Assembly: GCA_035275065.1 (NCBI GenBank)
Contig: DATENM010000036.1
Span: 48,463 to 112,462, forward strand
From: Blastocatellia bacterium
Lineage (GTDB): Bacteria; Acidobacteriota; Blastocatellia; UBA7656
Length of the DNA stretch: 64,000 bases
Reading direction: 5' to 3'
A program made the translations under genes and the position numbers. Positions 1 to 7,789 of the stretch are shown one piece after another (position 1 is the stretch's first letter; each line of letters starts with the position of its first letter). The notes under the pieces are model-generated. The model did no database searches. It was not told where the DNA came from and saw only the letters and a program-made list of their open reading frames with translations.

Positions 1-437
1 CGTATACCCTGGCGAAGATCGTCGCCGCCTTCGATGCGGGCGGCTACGCGATGGTCATCGGCTCGTACACCATCGTCAATTTCGAGCTTGAGGAGATGCC
101 GCCCGGCTTGATCGATCACCGCGAATGGACGCGCGACAACGGACGCAACAACGCGCTGCGCATCAACGGGCTGGGCGCGCCGCGGGCTTTCTACGTGCCG
201 CTGCTGCGGCGGTTTGGCCTGCCGAATGTCAGCTACGGCGAGGACTACGCCGCCGCCCTGCGCATCAGCCGCGAGTTTGAGATTGGCCGCATCTACGAGT
301 CGCTTTACTTCGCGCGCCGATGGGAAGGTAACTCTGATGCGGCGCTGCCGCTCGCGACGGCGAACCGTTACGATTATTACAAAGACTATCTGCGCACCGT
401 AGAGATCGAAGCGCGCCGGAGGATGAATCAACGGTGA
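1..437 (+). CDS. Glycosyltransferase, GT2-like (3' part only)
   Basis: The reading frame is open from the window edge (first full codon at base 3), so about 144 C-terminal residues are visible and the start lies outside. The segment GEDYAAALRIS resembles the acidic ED motif region of family 2 glycosyltransferases, followed by a Tyr/Arg-rich tail. The stop overlaps the GTG start of the next gene by 4 bases, which indicates translational coupling. The gene order glycosyltransferase, DUF4922, SpoIID/LytB is one I recall from Bacteroidota genomes, and it supports the call. The nucleotide-sugar binding half is missing here, so the donor and acceptor cannot be inferred. Confidence 0.65.
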   Translation, partial: YTLAKIVAAFDAGGYAMVIGSYTIVNFELEEMPPGLIDHREWTRDNGRNNALRINGLGAPRAFYVPLLRRFGLPNVSYGEDYAAALRISREFEIGRIYESLYFARRWEGNSDAALPLATANRYDYYKDYLRTVEIEARRRMNQR

Positions 438-1483
438 CCTGGAACGACCGCATGGTCGGCGACCGCGAGTTGTCGGCTTATCTCAAAGACCCGCGCGACC
501 GCGGTTGGGCGGCGCGGGCAAACGCGTTGATTGAGCAGCAGCGGGCAACGTGGCCGCTGCTTGCCAGCGGCATCGCCGCGCTCAGCGAAGTCGAAACCCG
601 GCGCGCGCCGGTCGCGGCGTCAACAGTCCTCATTCAACATAACCCGCACCGCATTCGCTCGACCGCCGCCGCGGTGGATAAAGGATCGGTTGAAAAGCGC
701 CCGTGCTTCCTCTGCGTTGAGAACCTGCCGCCGGAAGAGATGGGCCTTGCGTACGGCGAAGACTTCGCGCTCTTTTGCAATCCATTTCCGATAATGAGCA
801 AGCATCTAACCGTCGTGCATCGCCGCCATATCGAGCAGACGATTGCCGGCAACTTCGAGCGGTTGCTGGCGCTGGCCGCCGACCTTGCGCCCGATTATTT
901 CGCGCTCTACAACGGCCCGCAATGCGGCGCGTCGGCTCCCGACCATCTCCACTTCCAGGCGTGCGCGCGAGAAGTGCTGCCGATAGCCGACGACTTGATG
1001 GCTGAGATTGCCGCCGACCCGGCGCACTGCGAAATTTGCGAAGCCGGGCCGCGCGATCAATTCGAGCTGTTCACCATGACCGGCATCGGGCGCAGCGTCA
1101 TCGTTCTGCGCGGCAACAACGCTGAAGAGGTTGCCGCGTGGTTCTATCGCGTCAGGGACAAACTGCCGTGGCCTGATGGTTACACAGAGCCGATGATGAA
1201 CATCGTCTGCATCTATGAGCGCGGCACCTTCACGACGTTTCTGTTTCCGCGCGCCAAGCACCGCCCCGCGGTCTTCTTTGCCGAAGGCGAGGCGCAGTTG
1301 ATCGTCAGCCCCGGCGCGATTGACATGGCCGGCGTCATCGTCACGCCGCGCCGCGAAGACTTCGCCCGCCTGGACGGCGCGCAGATCGAAGCGATCTATG
1401 CCGAAGTCAGTTTCAGTGACGATCAAGTGAACGAGATTCTCGAACATGTGACCGAGGGGAGGGAAGCCAGTGATTGGGTTTGA
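434..1483 (+). CDS. DUF4922 protein, HIT/GalT-like fold
   Basis: This 349-residue protein carries a histidine-triad-like signature DHLHFQ at residues 170-175, preceded by a hydrophobic strand-turn KHLTVVHRRH (about 123-132), as in Ap4A phosphorylases and galactose-1-phosphate uridylyltransferases. A CFLC pair at 91-94 and a CEIC pair near residue 198 could bind zinc. The family is known as DUF4922 and its reaction is not established; a nucleotidyl-transfer or phosphorylase reaction on a sugar phosphate is inference from the fold. It starts at GTG within the stop of the upstream glycosyltransferase gene and its 3' end overlaps the SpoIID gene by 14 bases, so the three are almost certainly one operon. 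Confidence 0.75.
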   Translation: MTWNDRMVGDRELSAYLKDPRDRGWAARANALIEQQRATWPLLASGIAALSEVETRRAPVAASTVLIQHNPHRIRSTAAAVDKGSVEKRPCFLCVENLPPEEMGLAYGEDFALFCNPFPIMSKHLTVVHRRHIEQTIAGNFERLLALAADLAPDYFALYNGPQCGASAPDHLHFQACAREVLPIADDLMAEIAADPAHCEICEAGPRDQFELFTMTGIGRSVIVLRGNNAEEVAAWFYRVRDKLPWPDGYTEPMMNIVCIYERGTFTTFLFPRAKHRPAVFFAEGEAQLIVSPGAIDMAGVIVTPRREDFARLDGAQIEAIYAEVSFSDDQVNEILEHVTEGREASDWV

Positions 1484-2867
1484 ACGAGAGCCGCAAATTC
1501 GCGTCGGCTTGATGACGAAGGCGACCGAAGCGCGCATCACGCTCGGCGGGAGTTATGTGACAGGTGCGGGCGAGGCGCTCGGCGCGGGTGATTATGTTGC
1601 GCGCCTCGACGACGGCAAGGTTGCATTGACCGGCGATGCGTCAGACATCCAGGCGCGCAGCGGCGAAAGCTTACGTCTGTCGCCCGTGGATTTCGATGCG
1701 AGCCGCGTCACCGTTCACGACGTGACTATCGGCATAGACTTCCACTGGCAGCGCAAAGAGGCGCAGCAGTTTCAGGGCGCGCTGTTGATAAGGGCGACCG
1801 ACGATGGCTTGACGATCATCAACGAATTGCCGCTCGAAGCCTATCTGGTCAGCGTCATCTCATCCGAGATGAGCGCAGCCTGTCCGCCCGAGGCGTTGCG
1901 CGCTCATGCGGTCGTGTCGCGTGGCTGGCTGCTGGCGCAACTGGCCCAGGCCGGCAAGCAGTCAAGCGACCTCGTTGTTGATGACCAGACGGGCGCCGGT
2001 CAAAGCCACAATGCCGACGGGGGCGCGGCGGGCGTGCCGCTTGAGATCATTCGCTGGTATGGACGCCAGAATCACAGCGATTTTGATGTCTGCGCAGACG
2101 ATCACTGCCAGCGGTATCAGGGCATCTCGAAAGCCTTTTCGCCTGAAGCGTTCAACGCCGTGCGCGACACGCGTGGCAAAGCGATGGTCTGGGGTGACGA
2201 GGTGTGTGATACGCGCTACTCGAAAAGCTGCGGCGGCATGACCGAAGTTTATCGGGCGGGGTGGGAAGACCGCGACGTGCCGTACCTCGCGGCGCTTTAC
2301 GACGGCGCGGACGACATCAGCGTGTATGCGCTGCCGCTCACCGACGAAGCGAGTGCCGAGGCGTGGATTCGCAACGCGCCGCCGGCCTTTTGCAACACGC
2401 AATCAAAGGAACTGCTGGCGCGCATCCTGCCGGGCTTTGATCAAGAGACCAGCGACTTTTATCGCTGGCGCGTGCGCTACACGGCAGACGAGTTGCGACA
2501 GATTATCGAGTCGCGGCTTGGCGTAGACGTCGGGCGCCTTCAATCGCTCGAAGCCATAGAGCGCGGCGAGTCCGGGCGCATCATCCGGCTACGGATCACC
2601 GGCGACCGGCAAACGCTGGTCATCGGCAAAGAGCTTGAGATTCGCCGGGCGCTGTCGCGCTCGCACCTCTACAGCTCGGCGATTGTGGTCGAGGACGAAG
2701 CGGGCGCGGATGATTTCCCGCAAGCCTTCACGTTGATCGGCGCGGGCTGGGGTCACGGGGTTGGGCTGTGCCAGATCGGCGCGGCGGTGATGGCCGACCG
2801 CGGCTACGCGCACGGCGAGATTCTGACGCATTATTTCCCCGGCGCGCGGCTGCAACCGCTCTATTAA
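1470..2867 (+). CDS. SpoIID/LytB domain protein
   Basis: The 465-residue protein has the SpoIID core at about residues 119-155 (NELPLEAYLVSVISSEM, then a PPEALRAHAVVSRGW helix), where Glu133 matches the catalytic glutamate of SpoIID-type peptidoglycan lytic transglycosylases. The motif SCGG follows near residue 250, and the family's C-terminal GWGHGVGLCQIGA motif is intact. Typical members are secreted; no signal peptide is visible from the GTG at 1470, so the protein may be cytoplasmic, or a different start or export route may be used. It overlaps the DUF4922 gene by 14 bases. Its constant pairing with DUF4922 suggests glycan-strand or cell-surface sugar processing, but that is inference. 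Confidence 0.85.
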   Translation: MIGFEREPQIRVGLMTKATEARITLGGSYVTGAGEALGAGDYVARLDDGKVALTGDASDIQARSGESLRLSPVDFDASRVTVHDVTIGIDFHWQRKEAQQFQGALLIRATDDGLTIINELPLEAYLVSVISSEMSAACPPEALRAHAVVSRGWLLAQLAQAGKQSSDLVVDDQTGAGQSHNADGGAAGVPLEIIRWYGRQNHSDFDVCADDHCQRYQGISKAFSPEAFNAVRDTRGKAMVWGDEVCDTRYSKSCGGMTEVYRAGWEDRDVPYLAALYDGADDISVYALPLTDEASAEAWIRNAPPAFCNTQSKELLARILPGFDQETSDFYRWRVRYTADELRQIIESRLGVDVGRLQSLEAIERGESGRIIRLRITGDRQTLVIGKELEIRRALSRSHLYSSAIVVEDEAGADDFPQAFTLIGAGWGHGVGLCQIGAAVMADRGYAHGEILTHYFPGARLQPLY

Positions 2868-2879
2868 TCAGAGAAGACG

Positions 2880-3707
2880 ATGGCTCGATTTTCCGGTTTA
2901 ATCTCGGCGCTACTGCTTACGGCGACGATGGTGATGGCGATGAGCGAAACCCTGCCGACCGCTTTGATTGAACAGACGCCTGCCGCGCCGTTCTCGTATG
3001 CCGAATACGACCGGCTGGTCGCGAAGTACGTTGACGGGCGCGGGCGAGTCAATTATGCCGGCCTCAAAAAGGAGCTTGCGGCGCTCGAAGCCTTTCTCGC
3101 TCAACTGGCGGCGACGGGCCCTGAAAACCGTCCAGAGCTTTTCGCCGGTGACGATGAAAGCAAGCGCTACTACCTGACGGCTTACAACGCCTATGTGCTT
3201 TACTATGCGGCGAAGGCTTACCCCGATAAGCACGCGCTGTGGGCCAGGCTCGGTTGGTTCAAGAACAAAGAGATTAGGCTAGGCGGGCGACAACTGACGC
3301 TCAACGACCTGGAGCACAACATCATTCGCAAGCGTTTTCTCGACCCGCGCATCCATTTCTACTTGAACTGTGGCGCGGTGAGCTGCCCGCCGCTCAAGGC
3401 CAGAGCCATCGCCGAGCGGGCGACGGAGGCGGAGCTTGAAGAGGGCGCGCGCGCCTTTATCAACGACCCGGCGAACGTGCGCGTTGACGCCGCGACGCAG
3501 ACGCTCTACCTGTCAAAGATTTTCGATTGGTACGAAGCTGACTTCTTGAATTATCTGCGCGTCAAGCGTGGTCTGGCGACGCCGCACATCAGCGATTACC
3601 TGAAGCTCTATCTGACGGGCGCGACGGCGCGAGCGCTCGCCGGCGTCCCGGCGGATCAGTTGCGCGTCAAGCACCTGGAGTACGACAAGAGCTTGAACGA
3701 GCAGTGA
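2880..3707 (+). CDS. DUF547 domain protein, probably exported
   Basis: This is a 275-residue protein with a hydrophobic N-terminal stretch (residues 5-21) that looks like a signal peptide or anchor. The DUF547 hallmarks are present: KRYYLTAYNAYVLYYA (95-110) and YLNCGAVSCPPL (161-172), with the two cysteines spaced as in the family. DUF547 proteins are widespread and of unknown biochemical function. The gene begins 13 bases after the SpoIID stop, so it is probably the last gene of the operon. The start ATG at 2880 has a weak upstream purine stretch (AGAGAAGACG). Confidence 0.85.
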   Translation: MARFSGLISALLLTATMVMAMSETLPTALIEQTPAAPFSYAEYDRLVAKYVDGRGRVNYAGLKKELAALEAFLAQLAATGPENRPELFAGDDESKRYYLTAYNAYVLYYAAKAYPDKHALWARLGWFKNKEIRLGGRQLTLNDLEHNIIRKRFLDPRIHFYLNCGAVSCPPLKARAIAERATEAELEEGARAFINDPANVRVDAATQTLYLSKIFDWYEADFLNYLRVKRGLATPHISDYLKLYLTGATARALAGVPADQLRVKHLEYDKSLNEQ

Positions 3708-3747
3708 GTTTTTCCGAACCGGCTTATCATTCGCGCGGCGGTTGGCT

Positions 3748-3753
3748 TATAAT
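3748..3753 (+). promoter_or_regulatory. Possible -10 box upstream of the actin-like gene
   Basis: A TATAAT hexamer lies in the 232-base gap between the DUF547 gene and the actin-like gene. No convincing -35 element is seen 16-18 bases upstream, so this is only a candidate. Confidence 0.25.
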
Positions 3754-3939
3754 CCAGGCGAACCCCCGATTGCTCAACGGCGCGCACCGGCAGCCGATGC
3801 CGCATTGGCTTTGACCCGCGGATGGCGGTTTGCTGTTTTCCGCGCGTCGGCTGATAATCTACATCCGACACTACCTCGTTGACTGGGCGTTGGAGGCGTC
3901 CGTCGAGGCCGCAGCAAGGGGCCTTGAAAAGCATCGCGT

Positions 3940-4968
3940 ATGAATGTGCTTGCGGTTGACACTGGCTATTCGGCTACGAAAATTTATTCGGAGGTCAAAG
4001 GCTCGCGCAAGACTTTGATCTTTCCGTCGGTCATCGGCCCCGCCGAATTTGGCGAAGATTTTCTTGGCACCAAGGAAGAGAACTTCATCGCCGAGCTCAG
4101 CCTCTACCCCGGCAAGGTGCGCAACTTCGGCGAAACCGCGGTGCGATTGAATCGCGGCGGCGAGATGACTGCCGACCGTGATATGTTCACCAAGCATTAC
4201 AACCCGGCGCTGACGCTGGCCGGCATCGCTCGCTTCGTGGAAGAGAAGCAGATGCCCGCGCCGGACACGCTGGTCGTCGGCCTGCCGGTGAATTACTACG
4301 CTTCGCAGCGGCAAACGCTTGAGGAAAAGCTCAAGGGCAAACACCAGGTGACCCTCTATCGCATCAACGGCAAGGTGGATCACACCATCGACTTTACGCT
4401 CGACAACATCCTGGTCCTGCCGCAAGGCTACGGCTCTTACCTGAGCTATGCGCTCGACCGCGACGGCAAAAAGATTGAAGAGCGGCTGGTGTCAACGGCG
4501 GTCATTGACGGCGGCGAAAAGACGATTGACATTGTTGCCGCGAGCGGCGGCTACAACAACACCACCTCGAAATCGATCCCCTCGTCGCTCGACGCCGTTT
4601 ATCACGACATGCAGCGCGAGATCGATGCGCGCTACGACGATTACTTAGAGCGCAGCACGATTGAGTCCTACATCCGCAGCAAGACGCCTTACATCACGCC
4701 GACCGGCGAGGCGGTTGATCTGGAAGCCATGCGCCGCGAAGTGATGCAGAAGCACCTGCCGCAGATTCTCGACCGCATCTCGATGACCGTGCGCCCGATG
4801 CGGCCACAGAAAGTGCTGGTCGCAGGCGGCTCCGGCGACATGATCTATGACGGCATCAAAGAGATTTTCACTTCCGCCGAAAAGGTCGAATCGATGATCT
4901 TCTCGAACGCCATCGGCTATTACCGTTATGGATTGCTGCGCGCGGCTAACGCCAACGAAGAAGCCTAG
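3940..4968 (+). CDS. ParM/Alp-like actin-family ATPase
   Basis: The 342-residue protein shows the actin/Hsp70 nucleotide-binding signatures in order: phosphate-1 loop DTGYSATK (7-14), phosphate-2 loop VIDGGEKTIDI (188-198) and an adenosine-type motif VLVAGGSGD (292-300). This is the architecture of plasmid-segregation actins (ParM/StbA, Alp) that polymerise to move DNA. No ParR-like DNA-binding adaptor gene is adjacent: the next feature downstream is repeat DNA and upstream is the unrelated DUF547 gene. In a chromosomal setting it may organise something other than a plasmid, or mark an old plasmid integration. Start choice: ATG at 3940 places the phosphate-1 loop at the usual position. Confidence 0.8.
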   Translation: MNVLAVDTGYSATKIYSEVKGSRKTLIFPSVIGPAEFGEDFLGTKEENFIAELSLYPGKVRNFGETAVRLNRGGEMTADRDMFTKHYNPALTLAGIARFVEEKQMPAPDTLVVGLPVNYYASQRQTLEEKLKGKHQVTLYRINGKVDHTIDFTLDNILVLPQGYGSYLSYALDRDGKKIEERLVSTAVIDGGEKTIDIVAASGGYNNTTSKSIPSSLDAVYHDMQREIDARYDDYLERSTIESYIRSKTPYITPTGEAVDLEAMRREVMQKHLPQILDRISMTVRPMRPQKVLVAGGSGDMIYDGIKEIFTSAEKVESMIFSNAIGYYRYGLLRAANANEEA

Positions 4969-4969
4969 A

Positions 4970-5075
4970 GCGGTATTCAATTGCTGATGGCCTGGGAGCG
5001 CGGGCCGCTTGCCCGCCAGTCTTGCGTATGTGCGCAGCAAGCGGGCGAGACGCCCGCGCTCCCAGGCTACACCCG
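4970..5075. repeat. Palindromic repeat family B, copy 1
   Basis: Two inverted arms, CTGGGAGCGCGGG (from about 4991) and CGCCCGCGCTCCCAGG (ending about 5066), enclose a short spacer, followed by flanking AAAC/TTCAATT motifs. A second copy of the same arms is at about 20270-20345. It starts just after the stop of the actin-like gene and contains no credible gene. Confidence 0.75.
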
Positions 5076-5155
5076 ATTGAAACCCGCGCCAGGCCCGGCA
5101 GGGCGGCGCGTCCCACTTCCGCGACAATCAATTCCGCAAACGAACAGCCGGCAAA

Positions 5156-5324
5156 TTGCGGATTGCGGATTGCGGATTGCGGATTTTAAACGGCTAGTCA
5201 GGCGACCGGCCTGGGCGAGCCGACAGCGACAAGGGCAATAACTTTATTCACCATCATTTAGCGATATATCATGGACTATTGCACGGCTCCGCAAATCCGC
5301 AATCCGCAATCCGCAATCCGCAAT
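5156..5324. repeat. Inverted heptamer array, unit ATTGCGG
   Basis: Four perfect copies of ATTGCGG (5156-5183) are matched by four copies of the reverse complement (5294-5321), with about 110 bases between. The arms could form a 28-bp or longer stem. This is one of a set of sites in the window with the same architecture but a different unit. The stretch 4969-5499 holds only repeats. Confidence 0.9.
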
Positions 5325-5403
5325 CGCCTTGTGGCACGCCGCTTGGTTATCTTGCGGTCGAGCCGACGCTCAGAGAGTCCGCCTCTTCGATGAGCGTTCA
5401 AAG

Positions 5404-5450
5404 AGGTGTCAGGTGTTCAGTCGTAGGGCACACAACTGAACACTTGACAT
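5404..5450. repeat. Short inverted heptamer-like hairpin
   Basis: AGGTGTCAGGTGTTCAGT (5404-5421) is followed about 14 bases later by its near reverse complement ACTGAACACTTGACAT (5435-5450). The arms are two degenerate 7-base units. It lies just beyond the 3' end of the truncated ligase gene. Confidence 0.6.
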
Positions 5451-5499
5451 CCGCTATCTCCTCGCGGACTCCAGCCCTCCGATAATTCCTGCTTACCAG

Positions 5500-6498
5500 T
5501 CAACCCGGATCAGATTGCGATGAAATGCCGACCAACTGTGCGCCAAGCCGTTCTCTGACGCGCTGGCCAAACTCGCCGGTGACGGCTTCGTCGCGCGCGA
5601 TGACCGTCCGCAGTTTTAAATTGAATCTTGCCCGCTCGCTCTCGTCCAGGCGCAGCAACCCGCCCAGCAAATCTTCATGCAAGAAGGCCGATGTCACGTC
5701 ACAATCTTCAAATAAACGTAATGCGCTTTCGCCCGTTAGTCCGCTAGGCGATTGCGTCACGACCGCACAGCCACGCCACCAGGCCGGGTAGATCAGGGCT
5801 CGCCGCAGGTCAGCCGCCGCCCAATCCTCGCCGCACCACAGAGCATCGCCTTTGCCAACCGCTTGATCGTGCAGACGTTCAAAATCGGCGAGTCGTCCGA
5901 GCATCGCCGCGTGACTGTGAACGACGCGGCGCGTGCTGCCGCCTGTATTCAGGTAGAAGATGAAAGCCGGCGCGTCGGCTTCAGTCGAGACCGGGATGAA
6001 GTCCGAAGAGGCGAGAAAGACATCGCGCCAGAAGCTGCGTTCCGCGCCTTCGTAATGGATGGCTTCGCGCGAATCGCCGGCGAGAAAGAGCGTGGTGATC
6101 GAGTCAGCGCGGGCGGCAAGAGCGGCATAGGCGGCGCGATCCGCGAACGGCGCAATCAAGGCGTTCACACGGCTGTCGTTGACTATCGTTTCAAGGTCGC
6201 TCAGGTCAAGCGCCGGCGACAGCGGCACAACCGCCGCGCCACACTTGAGCGCCCCAAGCTCTGCGACCACAAGCGCCGCCGATTGTTCGAGGCTCACCGC
6301 TACCGCGTCGCCTGCCGTGATGCCGCAATCTCTGAGCGTCGAAGCGAACTTGTCTGACAGGTAATCCAGCCCGCCAAAGGTGTAACAGTTCGCCGCCAAC
6401 GGTTTCGCGTCGAGCAGCGCGACGCGGGTGACGCTGTCGGCGTGCCGCCGGCAGATGGCTTCCGCGAGGTTGAATCGCTCGGAGATGGCGTGCGCCAT
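5500..6498 (-). CDS. AMP-dependent acyl-CoA ligase, truncated
   Basis: The 332 residues match the N-terminal part of ANL-family acyl-CoA synthetases (activation of a carboxylic acid to acyl-AMP, then CoA thioester). The family is normally 500-550 residues, so the C-terminal adenylation core and the mobile lid domain are missing. The P-loop equivalent reads LNTGGSTRRVVHSH (183-196) and lacks the usual Pro-Lys-Gly, so ATP binding is doubtful. The frame stops where the repeat-filled gap begins. It is 7 bases downstream of an acyl-CoA dehydrogenase gene on the same strand and probably shares its transcript. It may be a decaying remnant or a repurposed binding domain. Confidence 0.6.
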   Translation of the reverse strand: MAHAISERFNLAEAICRRHADSVTRVALLDAKPLAANCYTFGGLDYLSDKFASTLRDCGITAGDAVAVSLEQSAALVVAELGALKCGAAVVPLSPALDLSDLETIVNDSRVNALIAPFADRAAYAALAARADSITTLFLAGDSREAIHYEGAERSFWRDVFLASSDFIPVSTEADAPAFIFYLNTGGSTRRVVHSHAAMLGRLADFERLHDQAVGKGDALWCGEDWAAADLRRALIYPAWWRGCAVVTQSPSGLTGESALRLFEDCDVTSAFLHEDLLGGLLRLDESERARFNLKLRTVIARDEAVTGEFGQRVRERLGAQLVGISSQSDPG

Positions 6499-6505
6499 AA
6501 TCCGG

Positions 6506-7666
6506 TCAATCGCCGCTGCCGTGCGCGGCCTTCACCGGTGCGGCGGCGTCTATCACCAGACGGGCGATGCGCTCGCGGTGATAGGCCGCGTCGCCGAACA
6601 TCAGCTCGGACGCCTTCGCCCGTTTGTAGTAAAAATGCATCGGCTCGTCCCAGGTAAAGCCGATGCCGCCGTGTACCTGTATGCCGAGATTGCCGGCCTC
6701 GCGGTAGGCATCGCTCGTATAGGTCTTTGCCACGGAGACGGCCAGGGGAGCTCGTTCCGCGTCATTGCCCAGTTGCCACGCGGCGTAGTAGACCGCCGAG
6801 CGCGCGCTTTCCGTGAGCAGTAACATATTGGCGCAGTGATGTTGAATCGCCTGGAACTGGCCGATGGGCTTGCCGAACTGCTTGCGCGTCTTGGCGTACT
6901 CAACCGTCGCGTCGAGCAGCCACTGCATGCCGCCGACCATCTCTGCGGCGAGCGCGACGGTGGCGACATCGAGCGCCTGCTCGATTGCCGCACGCGCCGC
7001 TTCGCCGCGCGCTAGAACCTGAGTCGCCGCGACCTCGACATTGTTGTAAGCGACTTCGTACAGATGGCGTGTCGCGTCTATGGCCGGCATCGGCTTGATC
7101 GCCAGGCCGGGCGTGTCAGCGGCCACCACTGCAAGCGCCAGATCAGAGCCGATGCGCGCCACCGTGATAATGGTATTGACGGCCCCGGCGTCGGCGACAA
7201 AGAGCTTCGTGCCGTTCAGCGTCAACCCGGTCGCGGTTTCGCTCGCCTGTAACTGCACGGCGTCAGGGTTCCAGTCGCCTGCGGCTTCAAGCAGCGCGAC
7301 GGTGGCTTTCGCCTCGCCCTCGCAGATCGCTTTGAGGTATTGATTGCGCTGCGAAGGGTTGCCGGCCCTGGCGACGAGCGAGCCGGCGAGCGCCACGGTC
7401 GAGAGAAAAGCGCCCGGCACCAGGGCGTGGCCCATCTCTTCGAACGCCACCGCCATCTCGACGTAGCCCAATCCCATGCCGCCGTCGGCTTCGTCAAAGA
7501 TCAAGCCGGTCCACCCTTGCTCGACGAGCTTTTGCCAGAGCGCCTCGGAATACGGCACCCCGTTTTCGATCATGGCGCGCACGGCTTCCGGCGGGCACTC
7601 CTGCGCGAATAGCTCGCGCGCCGACGACTTGAACAGCTTCTGCGTCTCGTTCAGATCAAAGTCCAT
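6506..7666 (-). CDS. Acyl-CoA dehydrogenase, probably non-catalytic partner
   Basis: This is a 386-residue flavoprotein of the acyl-CoA dehydrogenase family: an N-terminal helical domain, a central beta domain, and a C-terminal FAD-binding helical domain with TRKQFGKPIGQFQAIQH and the QVHGGIGFTWD motif. The C-terminal segment that carries the catalytic glutamate in canonical enzymes reads KASELMFGDAAYHRERI here, without the EAGTSE-type sequence seen in the neighbour (7790-8983). In actinobacterial heteromeric (alpha2beta2) enzymes only one subunit keeps that residue, so these two genes may form such a pair; this is inference. About 120 bases separate the two genes, filled by a heptamer hairpin. 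Confidence 0.85.
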   Translation of the reverse strand: MDFDLNETQKLFKSSARELFAQECPPEAVRAMIENGVPYSEALWQKLVEQGWTGLIFDEADGGMGLGYVEMAVAFEEMGHALVPGAFLSTVALAGSLVARAGNPSQRNQYLKAICEGEAKATVALLEAAGDWNPDAVQLQASETATGLTLNGTKLFVADAGAVNTIITVARIGSDLALAVVAADTPGLAIKPMPAIDATRHLYEVAYNNVEVAATQVLARGEAARAAIEQALDVATVALAAEMVGGMQWLLDATVEYAKTRKQFGKPIGQFQAIQHHCANMLLLTESARSAVYYAAWQLGNDAERAPLAVSVAKTYTSDAYREAGNLGIQVHGGIGFTWDEPMHFYYKRAKASELMFGDAAYHRERIARLVIDAAAPVKAAHGSGD

Positions 7667-7681
7667 GTAGTCTCCTCAGAG

Positions 7682-7789
7682 AGTGACAAGTGACGAGTGA
7701 CAAGTGACAAGAGCGGCTGCGCCTGACGAAGCGGGCGAGGATACCGTAGTGACCACGTCTTGTCACTTGTCACTTGTCACTTGTCACTC
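7682..7789. repeat. Inverted heptamer array, unit GTGACAA (copy 1)
   Basis: The left arm 7682-7711 consists of GTGACAA/GTGACGA units, and the right arm 7759-7789 holds the reverse complement TTGTCAC units. The loop between them (TGCGCCTGACGAAGCGGGC and following) is nearly the same as the loop of the array at 40866-40979, which shows these two are copies of one element. The right arm directly abuts the stop codon of the upstream dehydrogenase gene. Confidence 0.9.

Noticed and set aside
806..1540. A 244-codon minus-strand frame opposite the DUF4922 gene
   Set aside because: It is antisense to a protein with recognisable HIT-like motifs and to the 5' end of the SpoIID gene.
4969..5499. Frames rich in WERG/LARL peptides next to the actin-like gene
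   Set aside because: They are translations of the family B palindrome and the ATTGCGG array, which explain the open frames.
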